A DNA stretch of 64,000 nucleotides from Gemmatimonadota bacterium (lineage in GTDB: Bacteria; Gemmatimonadota; Gemmatimonadetes; Gemmatimonadales; Gemmatimonadaceae), in the NCBI GenBank assembly GCA_020161135.1, contig JAIUOB010000001.1, positions 372,001 through 436,000 of the forward strand. The letters are read 5' to 3'. The position numbers were made by a program, and so were the translations under genes. Under the pieces are notes generated by a model that saw only the letters and a program-made list of their open reading frames with translations, made no database searches and had not been told where the DNA came from. Positions within the stretch are counted from its first letter, which is position 1. Each line of letters starts with the position of its first letter. Of this stretch, positions 51,752 to 59,795 are shown piece by piece.

Positions 51752-54700
51752 GTGGTTTCATTCCGCATCCCCTCCCCCCTGCGCGGCCTTGCGGCCGTCG
51801 CTGTGGCGGTGGTGCTGGCCGCGTGCGGCGATGCACCGGCGCCCAGTGCGGTCACTGCTGACGCGCGGTTGGGTATCGTCCCGCCGAAGGATTGCAACCT
51901 GTATCAGCCGAGCTTCCCGAACTGCCAGAACAACGGCACGGTGCCGGGCGATGGCGTGCTGGCCGTCGAGCTGCTCGAGGTGTGCAAGGTGTGGGCGGGC
52001 AACGCGCCGGCCACCGACGTGCAGGTGCGTCTGCAGGTGCGTGGTGGTACCACGATGGACACGGTGTTCACGATCCGTCCGGACGACGGCAAGACGCCGC
52101 AGGGCGCGCTCATCCAGTGCAAGGAGATCTGGTTCAACGGCAGCGCGACGCCGACGGATTTCGTCACGGTGACCGAGCTGACGCCGAATGGCTACGCCAC
52201 GGCGTGGACGGCGCAGACGCGCGCGCGGGTGAATGGCGTGGGCACGACGCCGGTCAACGGCCCGGTGCAGAACGGCACGGGGGCCACCGCGCCCGAGTTC
52301 CCGATCGGTGGCGCGACCATCGACGGCGCGCTCATCACCTTCACCAACACCCCGCTCGGCAGCATCGGCGACCGGGTGTGGAACGACGTGAATGGCGACG
52401 GCGTGCAGGACAGCGGTGAAGCCGGCCTGACCGGCTGGACGGTGACGCTGAGCGGCCCGGTGAACGCGTCGACGACGACGGGCGCCAACGGCACGTACAG
52501 CTTCCCGAACCTCCCCGCCGGCAACTACACGGTGTGCGTCACGCCGCAGGGCGGCTACACGCAGACCTACGACCTCGACGGCATCGCAACGGCCAACTGC
52601 GCCACGGCGCCGCTCGCCATCGGCCAGAACCGCGACGACGTCGACTTCGGCTACCGGCAGCTCGGCAGCATCGGCGATCGCGTGTGGAACGACCTGAACG
52701 GCGATGGCGTGCAGGACAATGGTGAGGCTGGCCTGACCGGCTGGACGGTGACGCTGAGCGGCCCGGTGAATGCGTCGACGACGACGGGTACCAACGGCAC
52801 GTACAGCTTCCCGAACCTCCCCGCTGGCAACTACACCGTGTGCGTCACGCCCGCGCAGGGCTACGCGCAGACGTATGACCTCGACGGCATCGCCACGGCC
52901 AACTGCGCCGCGGCCACGCTGGGCGACGGCCAGAACCGCACGGACGTCGACTTCGGCTACCGCCTGCCGCCGGTCGTCGCGACGGCCTCGCTGGGCGATC
53001 GCGTGTGGCTCGACGCGAACAGCAACGGCGTGCAGGACTCGGGCGAGACCGGCCTGACCGGCTGGACCGTCACGCTCACCAACCTCGCGACCAACGCGAC
53101 CACGTCGCAGGTGACGGGCGCGAACGGCATCTACAGCTTCGCCGGCCTGGTGGCGGGCAACTACCGCGTGTGCGTGACGCCGCTTGCCGGCTACACGCAG
53201 ACCTATGACCTCGACGGGATCGCCACGGCCAACTGCGCCACGGCTGCACTCGCCGAAGCGCAGAGCCGCACCGATGTGGACTTCGGCTACGTCCTGCCGC
53301 TGGGCAGCATCGGCGATCGGGTGTGGAACGATGTCAACGGCAACGGCGTGCAGGACTCGGGCGAGCCGGGCTTCTCCGGCTGGACGGTGACGCTCACCAA
53401 CCTGGCCACGAACGCCACCTCGACGCGCACCACCGGCAGCAACGGCATCTATTCCTTCACGGGTCTCGCCGCCGGCAACTACCGCGTCTGCGTCACGATG
53501 CAGAACGGCTACGCGCAGACGTATGACCTCGACGGCATCGCCACGGCCAACTGTGCGGCGGTGACGCTGGCCGCCGGCCAGAACCGCACCGATGTCGACT
53601 TCGGCTACTGGTGCCCACCCTCCGGCAGCATCGGCAACCGCGTGTGGAAGGACCTCGACAAGGACGGCAAGTTCGACAGCGGCGAGTGGGGGCTGAAGGG
53701 CTACACCGTCACCCTGAAGAACCTCGCCACGAACGCCACCCGCACGGACGTGACCGACAGCGAGGGGCTCTACGGCTTCGGCAACCTCGGCCCGGGCACG
53801 TACCAGGTGTGCGTCGCCATCACGGGGTATGCGCCGACGTACGACCTCGACGGCATCGCGACGCCGAACTGCGCCACCGCGACGCTCACGCTGGGGCAGG
53901 ATCGCTATGACGTCGACTTCGGCTACAACCACGATGGCAGCCTCGGCGATCGCGTGTGGAACGACGTCGACGGCGACAAGGTGCAGGACAGCGGCGAAGC
54001 CGGGCTCGTGGGCTGGACGGTGACGCTCACGAACCTCGCGACGAACGCCACGACCACGAAGACGACGGGCACGAACGGCTCGTACAAGTTCGACGGCCTG
54101 TACCCGGGCAACTACAAGGTCTGTGTCACGCCGGCCGTGGGCTACTCGCAGACGTACGACGAGGACGGCCTCACCACGCCGCACTGCGCGTCGGAGCCGC
54201 TCTCGTATGGCGAAGATCGCACCGACTTCGACTTCGGTTACCGCCTGCCGTCGGTCCAGGCCAACGGCAGCATCGGCAACCGGGTCTGGAAGGACCTCGA
54301 CAAGGACGGCGTGTTCGACAGCGGTGAGTGGGGGCTGCAGGGCTTCACGGTCACGATCAAGAACCTCGCGACCAACGCCACCAGCACCGACGTGACCGAC
54401 AGCAACGGCCACTACGAGTTCAAGAACCTCGCGGCCGGCAACTACCAGGTGTGCGTGGCGATCAGCGGCTACGCGCCGACGTTCGACCGCGACGGCATCA
54501 CGACGCCCAACTGCGCCACGGTGACGCTGGCCGCCGACCAGAACCGCACCGACGTGGACTTCGGCTACAACCACGACGGCAGCCTGGGCGGCAAGGTCTG
54601 GCATGACGCCGACGGCGACAAGCAGCAGGACTGGAAGGAGTCGGGCCTGTCGGGGTGGACGGTGACGCTCACCAACCTGGCGACGAACGCCACCAGCACG

Positions 54701-54892
54701 AAGACCACGAGCAGCAGCGGCACGTACAAGTTCGACGGGCTGTATCCGGGCAATTACAAGGTGTGCGTGACGCCGGCCTCCGGCTTCTCGCAGACCTACG
54801 ATCGTGACGGACTCAGCACCCCGCACTGCCACACCGAGACGGTGTCGTACGGCGAGGACCGCTCGGACATCAACTTCGGCTACAAGCGGTAA
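51752..54892 (+). CDS. SdrD-B-like repeat lipoprotein (eight Ca2+-type repeats)
   Basis: 1046 residues, GTG start at 51752. A signal peptide ends in lipobox LAAC (Cys25), so the protein is anchored in a membrane by lipid. Residues 40-200 form a unique N-terminal domain, shared with the paralogue at 55175. Then come eight SdrD-B-like repeats starting at residues 203, 305, 412, 518, 625, 729, 839 and 943, each about 102-110 residues and beginning GSIGDRVW(N/K)D followed by DxDGxxDSGE and ending (D/N)xDFGY. The Asp-rich loops probably bind Ca2+ and stiffen a rod. Repeats 5-6 and 7-8 look like a duplicated pair. A surface stalk is likely; no LPxTG or other sorting motif is seen. Confidence 0.9.
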   Translation: MVSFRIPSPLRGLAAVAVAVVLAACGDAPAPSAVTADARLGIVPPKDCNLYQPSFPNCQNNGTVPGDGVLAVELLEVCKVWAGNAPATDVQVRLQVRGGTTMDTVFTIRPDDGKTPQGALIQCKEIWFNGSATPTDFVTVTELTPNGYATAWTAQTRARVNGVGTTPVNGPVQNGTGATAPEFPIGGATIDGALITFTNTPLGSIGDRVWNDVNGDGVQDSGEAGLTGWTVTLSGPVNASTTTGANGTYSFPNLPAGNYTVCVTPQGGYTQTYDLDGIATANCATAPLAIGQNRDDVDFGYRQLGSIGDRVWNDLNGDGVQDNGEAGLTGWTVTLSGPVNASTTTGTNGTYSFPNLPAGNYTVCVTPAQGYAQTYDLDGIATANCAAATLGDGQNRTDVDFGYRLPPVVATASLGDRVWLDANSNGVQDSGETGLTGWTVTLTNLATNATTSQVTGANGIYSFAGLVAGNYRVCVTPLAGYTQTYDLDGIATANCATAALAEAQSRTDVDFGYVLPLGSIGDRVWNDVNGNGVQDSGEPGFSGWTVTLTNLATNATSTRTTGSNGIYSFTGLAAGNYRVCVTMQNGYAQTYDLDGIATANCAAVTLAAGQNRTDVDFGYWCPPSGSIGNRVWKDLDKDGKFDSGEWGLKGYTVTLKNLATNATRTDVTDSEGLYGFGNLGPGTYQVCVAITGYAPTYDLDGIATPNCATATLTLGQDRYDVDFGYNHDGSLGDRVWNDVDGDKVQDSGEAGLVGWTVTLTNLATNATTTKTTGTNGSYKFDGLYPGNYKVCVTPAVGYSQTYDEDGLTTPHCASEPLSYGEDRTDFDFGYRLPSVQANGSIGNRVWKDLDKDGVFDSGEWGLQGFTVTIKNLATNATSTDVTDSNGHYEFKNLAAGNYQVCVAISGYAPTFDRDGITTPNCATVTLAADQNRTDVDFGYNHDGSLGGKVWHDADGDKQQDWKESGLSGWTVTLTNLATNATSTKTTSSSGTYKFDGLYPGNYKVCVTPASGFSQTYDRDGLSTPHCHTETVSYGEDRSDINFGYKR

Positions 54893-54905
54893 GGGCAGCA
54901 GGAGC

Positions 54906-54967
54906 CACGGGGCGGCGCACGCCGCCCCGTGCAGCGTGGGAGGGCGACCAACGGTCGCCCTCCCACG
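54906..54967 (+). terminator. Tandem intrinsic terminators
   Basis: Two hairpins in a row: an 11 bp stem with a GCAC loop (54906-54931), then a perfect 15 bp stem with an AAC loop (54935-54967). They follow the repeat lipoprotein stop by 13 bp. Only a short GTGTAG tail follows. Confidence 0.75.
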
Positions 54968-54981
54968 TGTAGTCTGGACGC

Positions 54982-55009
54982 TTGTCGTGTTGCGACGGCG
55001 CGACATATT
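54982..55009 (+). promoter_or_regulatory. Candidate promoter of the second SdrD-B lipoprotein
   Basis: TTGTCG (54982-54987) and CATATT (55004-55009) with 16 bp between. The stretch shares GACATAT with the palindrome upstream of the first paralogue, suggesting common control, but the match is short. Confidence 0.3.
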
Positions 55010-55174
55010 TATCGTTCTCGTGTGTTCATGAATGTCACATCACCGGCCAAGCTGTTGCCCCACAATGGCATGCAGACTGGTGCGAGTCGCGGACGTCCGG
55101 TGCGTCCCTTGCAGTGAGCGCGATCACTTTACCGGGCCTCGCCCGCGTCCCGCTCCACACCTCACGCACACGTC

Positions 55175-56815
55175 ATGACATCCCTTCGCACCACGCTGCA
55201 GTGGCGGGGACTCCTCGCGGTGGCTGCCACCGCCCTCCTTGCCGCCTGCGCTGAGTCACCCGCGCCGGTCTCGGCGCCCGACGACGCACGCCTCGGCATC
55301 GTCCCGCCCGGCAACTGCCTGCTCTATCAGCCCAGCTTCCCGAACTGCACGAACAACGGCACCGTCCCGGGCAACAACGCCCTCGCGGTGGAGCTGCTCG
55401 AGGTGTGCAAGGTGTGGGGCGGTGGTGTTGCGGCTACGCCCATTCAGGTGCGGCTCCAGGTGCGCGGCGGAACGACCAAGGACACGGTCTTCACCATCGC
55501 CCCGGGCGACGGCAAGGACGCCCAGGGCAACCCGGTGCAGTGCAAGGAGCTCTGGTTCAACGGCAGCAACACGCCGGCCGACTACGCCACGGTCACCGAG
55601 GTCTCGCCGAGCAGTGGCTACGCGGTGACCTGGACGGCGCAGACGCGGTATCGCCCGGGTCCCGCCGGTACGGCGCCGGTGAACGGCCCGGTGGTCAACG
55701 GCACGGGCGCCACGAGCCCGGAGTTCACGCTCGGCGGCCCGACCATCGACGGCGCGCTCATCACGTTCACCAACACCCCGCTCGGCAGCATCGGCGACCG
55801 GGTGTGGAACGACGTGAATGGCGACGGCGTGCAGGACGGCGGTGAGGCCGGCCTGACCGGCTGGACGGTGACGCTGAGCGGCCCGGTGAATGCGTCGACG
55901 ACGACGGGCACCAACGGCACGTACAGCTTCCCGAACCTTCCGGCCGGCGACTACACGGTGTGCGTTGCACCCGCGTCGGGCTATGTGCAGACCTACGACC
56001 TCGACGGCATCGCCACGGCCAACTGCAGCGCGCAGACGCTCGGCGTGGGGCAGAACCGCACGGACGTCGACTTCGGCTACCGGCAGCCGCCCGTGGTGCT
56101 GAGCGGCAGCATCGGCAACTACGCGTGGATCGACTCGAACGGCAACGGCAAGCAGGACGTCGGTGAGCCCGCGCTCGACGGCGTGGTCGTCACGCTGAGC
56201 GGCACCGCCAGCGGCACGCAGACCACCAGCGGTGGCGGCCAGTACCTCTTCACGGGCCTCGGCGCAGGCAGCTACACGGTGACCGCCACGGCGCCGGCGG
56301 GCTACACGTTTACCACCACGAACGCGGCCGGCACGACCAACGCCAATGACTCGAATGGCGCCACGTCGTCGGTGACGCTCGCGACCAACTCCAGCAGCGA
56401 CCTCACCATCGACTTCGGCTTCGTGCCGGTCGCCGGCGGCGGTCAGGGGTGCACCCCGGGCTACTGGAAGCAGTCGCAGCACTTCGATTCGTGGAAGGGC
56501 TACACGCAGACCGACATGGTCGATGCCGTCTTCGGCGTGACCTTCCGCAGCACCCACAAGCAGAACCCGAAGGGCGCGCTGTCGCTGCTCGATGCTCTGG
56601 GGCTCAACGGCAATGGCGGCGGGGAGCAGCTCTTCCGTCACGGCACGGCCGCCCTGCTGAACGCGGTCGCGAACAGCGGCGTGAGCTATCCGTACACGGC
56701 GGCGCAGGTCATCAGCATGGTGCGCACGGCATGGCTGAGCGGCAACGCGACGACCATCTCCAACACGCACAAGCTGCTTGGTGACGCCAACGAGGCGGGC
56801 TGCCCGCTCAACTGA
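55175..56815 (+). CDS. SdrD-B-like repeat lipoprotein (short paralogue, with C-terminal YWK domain)
   Basis: 546 residues. The lipobox LAAC again puts Cys at 25, and residues 26-200 are homologous to the N-terminal domain of the longer paralogue. Two SdrD-B-like repeats follow (starting near 204 and 311). The first is almost identical at DNA level to repeat 1 of the neighbour gene. The C-terminal ~120 residues (from Cys426) are a different domain beginning CTPGYWKQSQHFDSWKGY, a module that ends many exported proteins of bacteria and archaea. A lipid-anchored surface protein is likely. It and its neighbour probably arose by duplication with shuffling of repeats. Confidence 0.88.
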   Translation: MTSLRTTLQWRGLLAVAATALLAACAESPAPVSAPDDARLGIVPPGNCLLYQPSFPNCTNNGTVPGNNALAVELLEVCKVWGGGVAATPIQVRLQVRGGTTKDTVFTIAPGDGKDAQGNPVQCKELWFNGSNTPADYATVTEVSPSSGYAVTWTAQTRYRPGPAGTAPVNGPVVNGTGATSPEFTLGGPTIDGALITFTNTPLGSIGDRVWNDVNGDGVQDGGEAGLTGWTVTLSGPVNASTTTGTNGTYSFPNLPAGDYTVCVAPASGYVQTYDLDGIATANCSAQTLGVGQNRTDVDFGYRQPPVVLSGSIGNYAWIDSNGNGKQDVGEPALDGVVVTLSGTASGTQTTSGGGQYLFTGLGAGSYTVTATAPAGYTFTTTNAAGTTNANDSNGATSSVTLATNSSSDLTIDFGFVPVAGGGQGCTPGYWKQSQHFDSWKGYTQTDMVDAVFGVTFRSTHKQNPKGALSLLDALGLNGNGGGEQLFRHGTAALLNAVANSGVSYPYTAAQVISMVRTAWLSGNATTISNTHKLLGDANEAGCPLN

Positions 56816-56838
56816 GCGACATCCCAACCGCAGTGACG

Positions 56839-56872
56839 AACCGGCCGGTCTCCCTCGGGAGGCCGGCCGGTT
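56839..56872 (+). terminator. Intrinsic terminator after the short SdrD-B gene
   Basis: AACCGGCCGG pairs with CCGGCCGGTT, with inner CTCC/GGAG and a small loop, followed by TTTCGCGTTT on the + strand. It lies 23 bp past the stop and 43 bp before the fumarase start. Confidence 0.8.
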
Positions 56873-56914
56873 TCGCGTTTGGGGCACCGCCCGGCCCGCA
56901 CTATTTTTCCCGGC

Positions 56915-58438
56915 ATGACGACCATCACCCAGGCCGACTTTATCCAGTCCATCGCGGACGCGCTCCAGCACATCTCGTACTTCCACCCGCTGGACTACAT
57001 CCACGCGCTGGCCGAGGCCTACGAACGCGAGCAGAGCCCGGCCGCCAAGGACGCCATCGCGCAGATCCTCACCAACTCGCGCATGTGCGCCGAGGGACAC
57101 CGCCCGATCTGTCAGGATACGGGGAGCGTGGTGGTGTTCGTGAAGGTCGGCATGAACGTGCGCTTCGACGCCACGCTCTCGCTGCAGGAGATGGTCGACG
57201 AGGGAGTGCGCCGCGCCTACCTGCTGCCGGAGAACATCCTACGCGCGAGCATCGTGGCGGACCCGGCGTTCGGCCGGAAGAACACCCGCGACAACACGCC
57301 GGCCGTGGTCCACGTCGAGCTCGTCCCGGGCGACCATGTCGAGGTGAAGCTGGGGGCCAAGGGCGGCGGCTCGGAGAACAAGAGCAAGTTCGCCATGCTC
57401 AACCCGAGCGACAGCATCGTCGACTGGGTGCTCAAGACGGTGCCGCTCATGGGGGCGGGGTGGTGCCCGCCGGGGATGCTCGGCATCGGCATCGGCGGCA
57501 GCGCCGAGAAGGCGATGCTCATGGCGAAGGAGTCGCTCATGGAGCACATCGACATGGCGCAGCTCAAGCAGCGCGGCCCGCAGAACAAGATCGAGGAGCT
57601 GCGCATCGAGCTGCACGACAAGATCAATGCGCTCGGCATCGGCGCGCAGGGGCTCGGTGGGCTCAGCACCGTGCTCGACGTGAAGATCTGGGACTATCCC
57701 ACGCACGCGGCGTCCAAGCCCATCGCGATGATCCCCAACTGCGCTGCCACGCGGCACGCGCACTTCACGCTCGACGGCAGCGGCCCGGCGCAGCTCGAGA
57801 TCCCGAAGCTCAGCGACTGGCCCGACGTGACCTGGCGTCCCGACGCGAACGCCAAGCGCGTCGACCTCGACACGCTCACGCCGGAGATCGTCGCGACGTG
57901 GAAGGCGGGCGACCGGCTCTTGCTGAACGGCAAGATGCTCACCGGCCGCGACGCGGCGCACAAGCGCATCGCCGACCTGTTCGCCAAGGGCGAGGGGCTG
58001 CCGGCGGGCGTGGACTTCACCAATCGCGTGATCTACTACGTGGGCCCCGTGGATCCTGTGCGTGACGAGGCCGTGGGCCCCGCCGGCCCGACCACGGCCA
58101 CGCGCATGGACAAGTTCACCGAGATGATGCTCGAGAAGACCGGCCTCATCGCGATGATCGGCAAGGCCGAGCGTGGCCCCACCGGGCTCGAAGCCATCCG
58201 CAGGCACAAGGCCGCGTATCTCATGGCGGTTGGTGGCGCGGCATATCTCGTGTCCAAGGCCATCCGCGCCTCCCGCGTGGTCGCGTTCGAGGACCTCGGC
58301 ATGGAAGCGATCTACGAATTCACCGTCGAAGAGATGCCGGTGACGGTGGCGGTCGACGCCGCGGGCAACAACGCGCACGAGACCGGGCCGGCGGTGTGGA
58401 AGGACAAGATCGCAAAGGGGCTGCCGGTCCTCGCGTAA
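56915..58438 (+). CDS. Class I (iron-sulfur) fumarate hydratase
   Basis: 507 residues from ATG 56915; an upstream Met adds 12 residues of terminator sequence and was rejected. The class I fumarase pattern is clear: RPICQDTGSVVVFVKVGMN in the N-terminal part, AKGGGSENKSKFAML, and GPTTATRMDKFTEMMLEKTGLIAMIGKAERG in the beta-domain. Cys residues in CQDTG, the WCPPGMLG segment and IPNCAATRHAHF are candidate ligands of the 4Fe-4S cluster. It interconverts fumarate and malate in the TCA cycle and is oxygen-sensitive. It resembles E. coli FumA/FumB as one polypeptide. It converges with the aromatic-degradation operon. Confidence 0.94.
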   Translation: MTTITQADFIQSIADALQHISYFHPLDYIHALAEAYEREQSPAAKDAIAQILTNSRMCAEGHRPICQDTGSVVVFVKVGMNVRFDATLSLQEMVDEGVRRAYLLPENILRASIVADPAFGRKNTRDNTPAVVHVELVPGDHVEVKLGAKGGGSENKSKFAMLNPSDSIVDWVLKTVPLMGAGWCPPGMLGIGIGGSAEKAMLMAKESLMEHIDMAQLKQRGPQNKIEELRIELHDKINALGIGAQGLGGLSTVLDVKIWDYPTHAASKPIAMIPNCAATRHAHFTLDGSGPAQLEIPKLSDWPDVTWRPDANAKRVDLDTLTPEIVATWKAGDRLLLNGKMLTGRDAAHKRIADLFAKGEGLPAGVDFTNRVIYYVGPVDPVRDEAVGPAGPTTATRMDKFTEMMLEKTGLIAMIGKAERGPTGLEAIRRHKAAYLMAVGGAAYLVSKAIRASRVVAFEDLGMEAIYEFTVEEMPVTVAVDAAGNNAHETGPAVWKDKIAKGLPVLA

Positions 58439-58458
58439 AGCCCACAACGCACAACCCA

Positions 58459-58500
58459 AACCCAGAACTCATCAACTGATCAGTTGGCGGGTTCTGCGTT
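58459..58500. terminator. Bidirectional terminator between fumarase and the aromatic operon
   Basis: CAGAAC/GTTCTG arms enclose a perfect 14 bp palindrome CAACTGATCAGTTG (58473-58486). The palindrome overlaps the stop codon of the enoyl-CoA hydratase on the reverse strand and lies 20 bp after the fumarase stop. Confidence 0.65.
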
Positions 58501-59370
58501 TGCGTTTGGGGTGCTTGGTTCTCCCTGTTTCCGTGCCTGTCGCTCTGCAAAGAAGCGCTCCACCAGCTCGGCCCGCTGCGGGCTGGCCAGGCAGTCGAGG
58601 AAGGCCTGCGCCTCGTAGGCACTGCCGTCGTCGAACGGTTGCGTGATGGCCGCCTCCACGCAGTCACAGATGCGCGCTGGCGAGTAGAGACCGGCGTGCC
58701 GGGTGGCGAGCGTCGCGCGCGCGGCCTCCACGGCGGCCAGCGCGCCCGCTCGGTCGGCCAGTGCCGTCCCGTTGCGCGCACGGCGCGGCGCATCGCCACG
58801 CACCGCGAGCTCCCGCGCCCACGCGATGGCCGCCGCACGCGGGTCGCTGTCGAGGCGGTCGACGAGCCCCGCCGCCAGCGCGTCGGCTGCGGGGAGCTTG
58901 CGCCCCGTGAGCATCAGGTCGAGGGCGAGTGCAGCGCCGCACAACCGAGGCGCGCGCTGCGTGCCGCCCGCACCCGGGAGCAGACCGAGCAGCACCTCGG
59001 GGAAGGCCACGACGGCGCCCGGTGCGGCGACGCGAGAGTGCGACGCGAGCGCGACCTCGAAGCCGCCACCCAGCGCGGCACCGTGCATGGCGGCGACAAT
59101 GGGCTTGGTGCACGCCTCGAGCCGATGGCACACCACGTTGAGCAGCGGCTCGAGACGTGGCCCACTGAACTCGCGAATGTCCGCGCCGCCGATGAACACC
59201 TTGCCGGTGCTGCACAGCACCATCGCGCGCAGCGTGCGGTCGGCATCGAACTGCTCGGCTGCCGCCAGCAGCCCCGCGCGCACCGCCTGACCGAGCGCGT
59301 TGACGGGTGGGTTGTCGATCGTGACCAGCAGCAGGTCGCCGTCGCGCTCGCCGTGCACCGGTGCGGTCAT
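58480..59370 (-). CDS. Enoyl-CoA hydratase/isomerase family protein (second of the operon)
   Basis: 296 residues from ATG 59370. The crotonase fold shows both oxyanion-hole regions: STGKVFIGGADIREF and HGAALGGGFEVALASHSRVA, followed by FPEVLLGLLPGAGGTQR. The latter pattern is closest to the hydratase half of FadB/FadJ. It may hydrate an unsaturated CoA intermediate or open a ring. It is the last gene of a six-gene leftward operon, 17 bp after RidA. The stop codon lies inside a terminator palindrome. Confidence 0.92.
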   Translation of the reverse strand: MTAPVHGERDGDLLLVTIDNPPVNALGQAVRAGLLAAAEQFDADRTLRAMVLCSTGKVFIGGADIREFSGPRLEPLLNVVCHRLEACTKPIVAAMHGAALGGGFEVALASHSRVAAPGAVVAFPEVLLGLLPGAGGTQRAPRLCGAALALDLMLTGRKLPAADALAAGLVDRLDSDPRAAAIAWARELAVRGDAPRRARNGTALADRAGALAAVEAARATLATRHAGLYSPARICDCVEAAITQPFDDGSAYEAQAFLDCLASPQRAELVERFFAERQARKQGEPSTPNANAEPAN

Positions 59371-59387
59371 CGTGTGCGCCTCTGCGT

Positions 59388-59795
59388 TCAGTCGGGGATG
59401 ACCGCCGTGACCTCGATCTCGACCCGCGCACGCTCCTCGATGAGCGCGACCACCTGGACGGCGGTCATGGCGATGTCGTAGTGCCCGATGAGCTCCCGGA
59501 ACGCCGCTCCGACTGTCGGCAGCGCGGCCTTGTACTCGGCGCGATCGACCACGTACCACGTCATGCGCACGATGTGCTGCGGCGTGGCCCCGGCCGCCTG
59601 CAGCACCGCCACGACGTTGGCGAGCGCCTGGCGCGCCTGTGCGCCAAAGTCATCGCTGTGGAAACGCTCCTGTGCGTCCCACCCGATCATGCCGGCCACG
59701 TGCACCTGCCGGCCGCGCGCCACCACGCCGTTCGCGTAGCCGCGCGGGCGGGTCCAGCCGTCGGGGAGTACGGCGCTGTGCGGCGCGTCCATCAT
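59388..59795 (-). CDS. RidA-family imine/enamine deaminase-like protein
   Basis: 135 residues. The RidA/YjgF pattern is seen in RPRGYANGVVARGRQVHVAGMIGWDAQ, FGAQARQALANVVAVLQAAGATPQHIVRMTWYV and the C-terminal RARVEIEVTAVI. Family members hydrolyse reactive imines or enamines. In this operon such a function fits an amino-aromatic pathway that forms imine intermediates. The start overlaps the end of the CoA-ligase gene by 4 bp; two adjacent Met codons (59795, 59792) are possible starts. Confidence 0.9.
   Translation of the reverse strand: MMDAPHSAVLPDGWTRPRGYANGVVARGRQVHVAGMIGWDAQERFHSDDFGAQARQALANVVAVLQAAGATPQHIVRMTWYVVDRAEYKAALPTVGAAFRELIGHYDIAMTAVQVVALIEERARVEIEVTAVIPD

Noticed and set aside
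51758..55006. 1082-codon reverse open frame antisense to the SdrD-B gene
   Set aside because: It merely mirrors the repeats; the forward frame has a lipobox and conserved DxDGxxD motifs.
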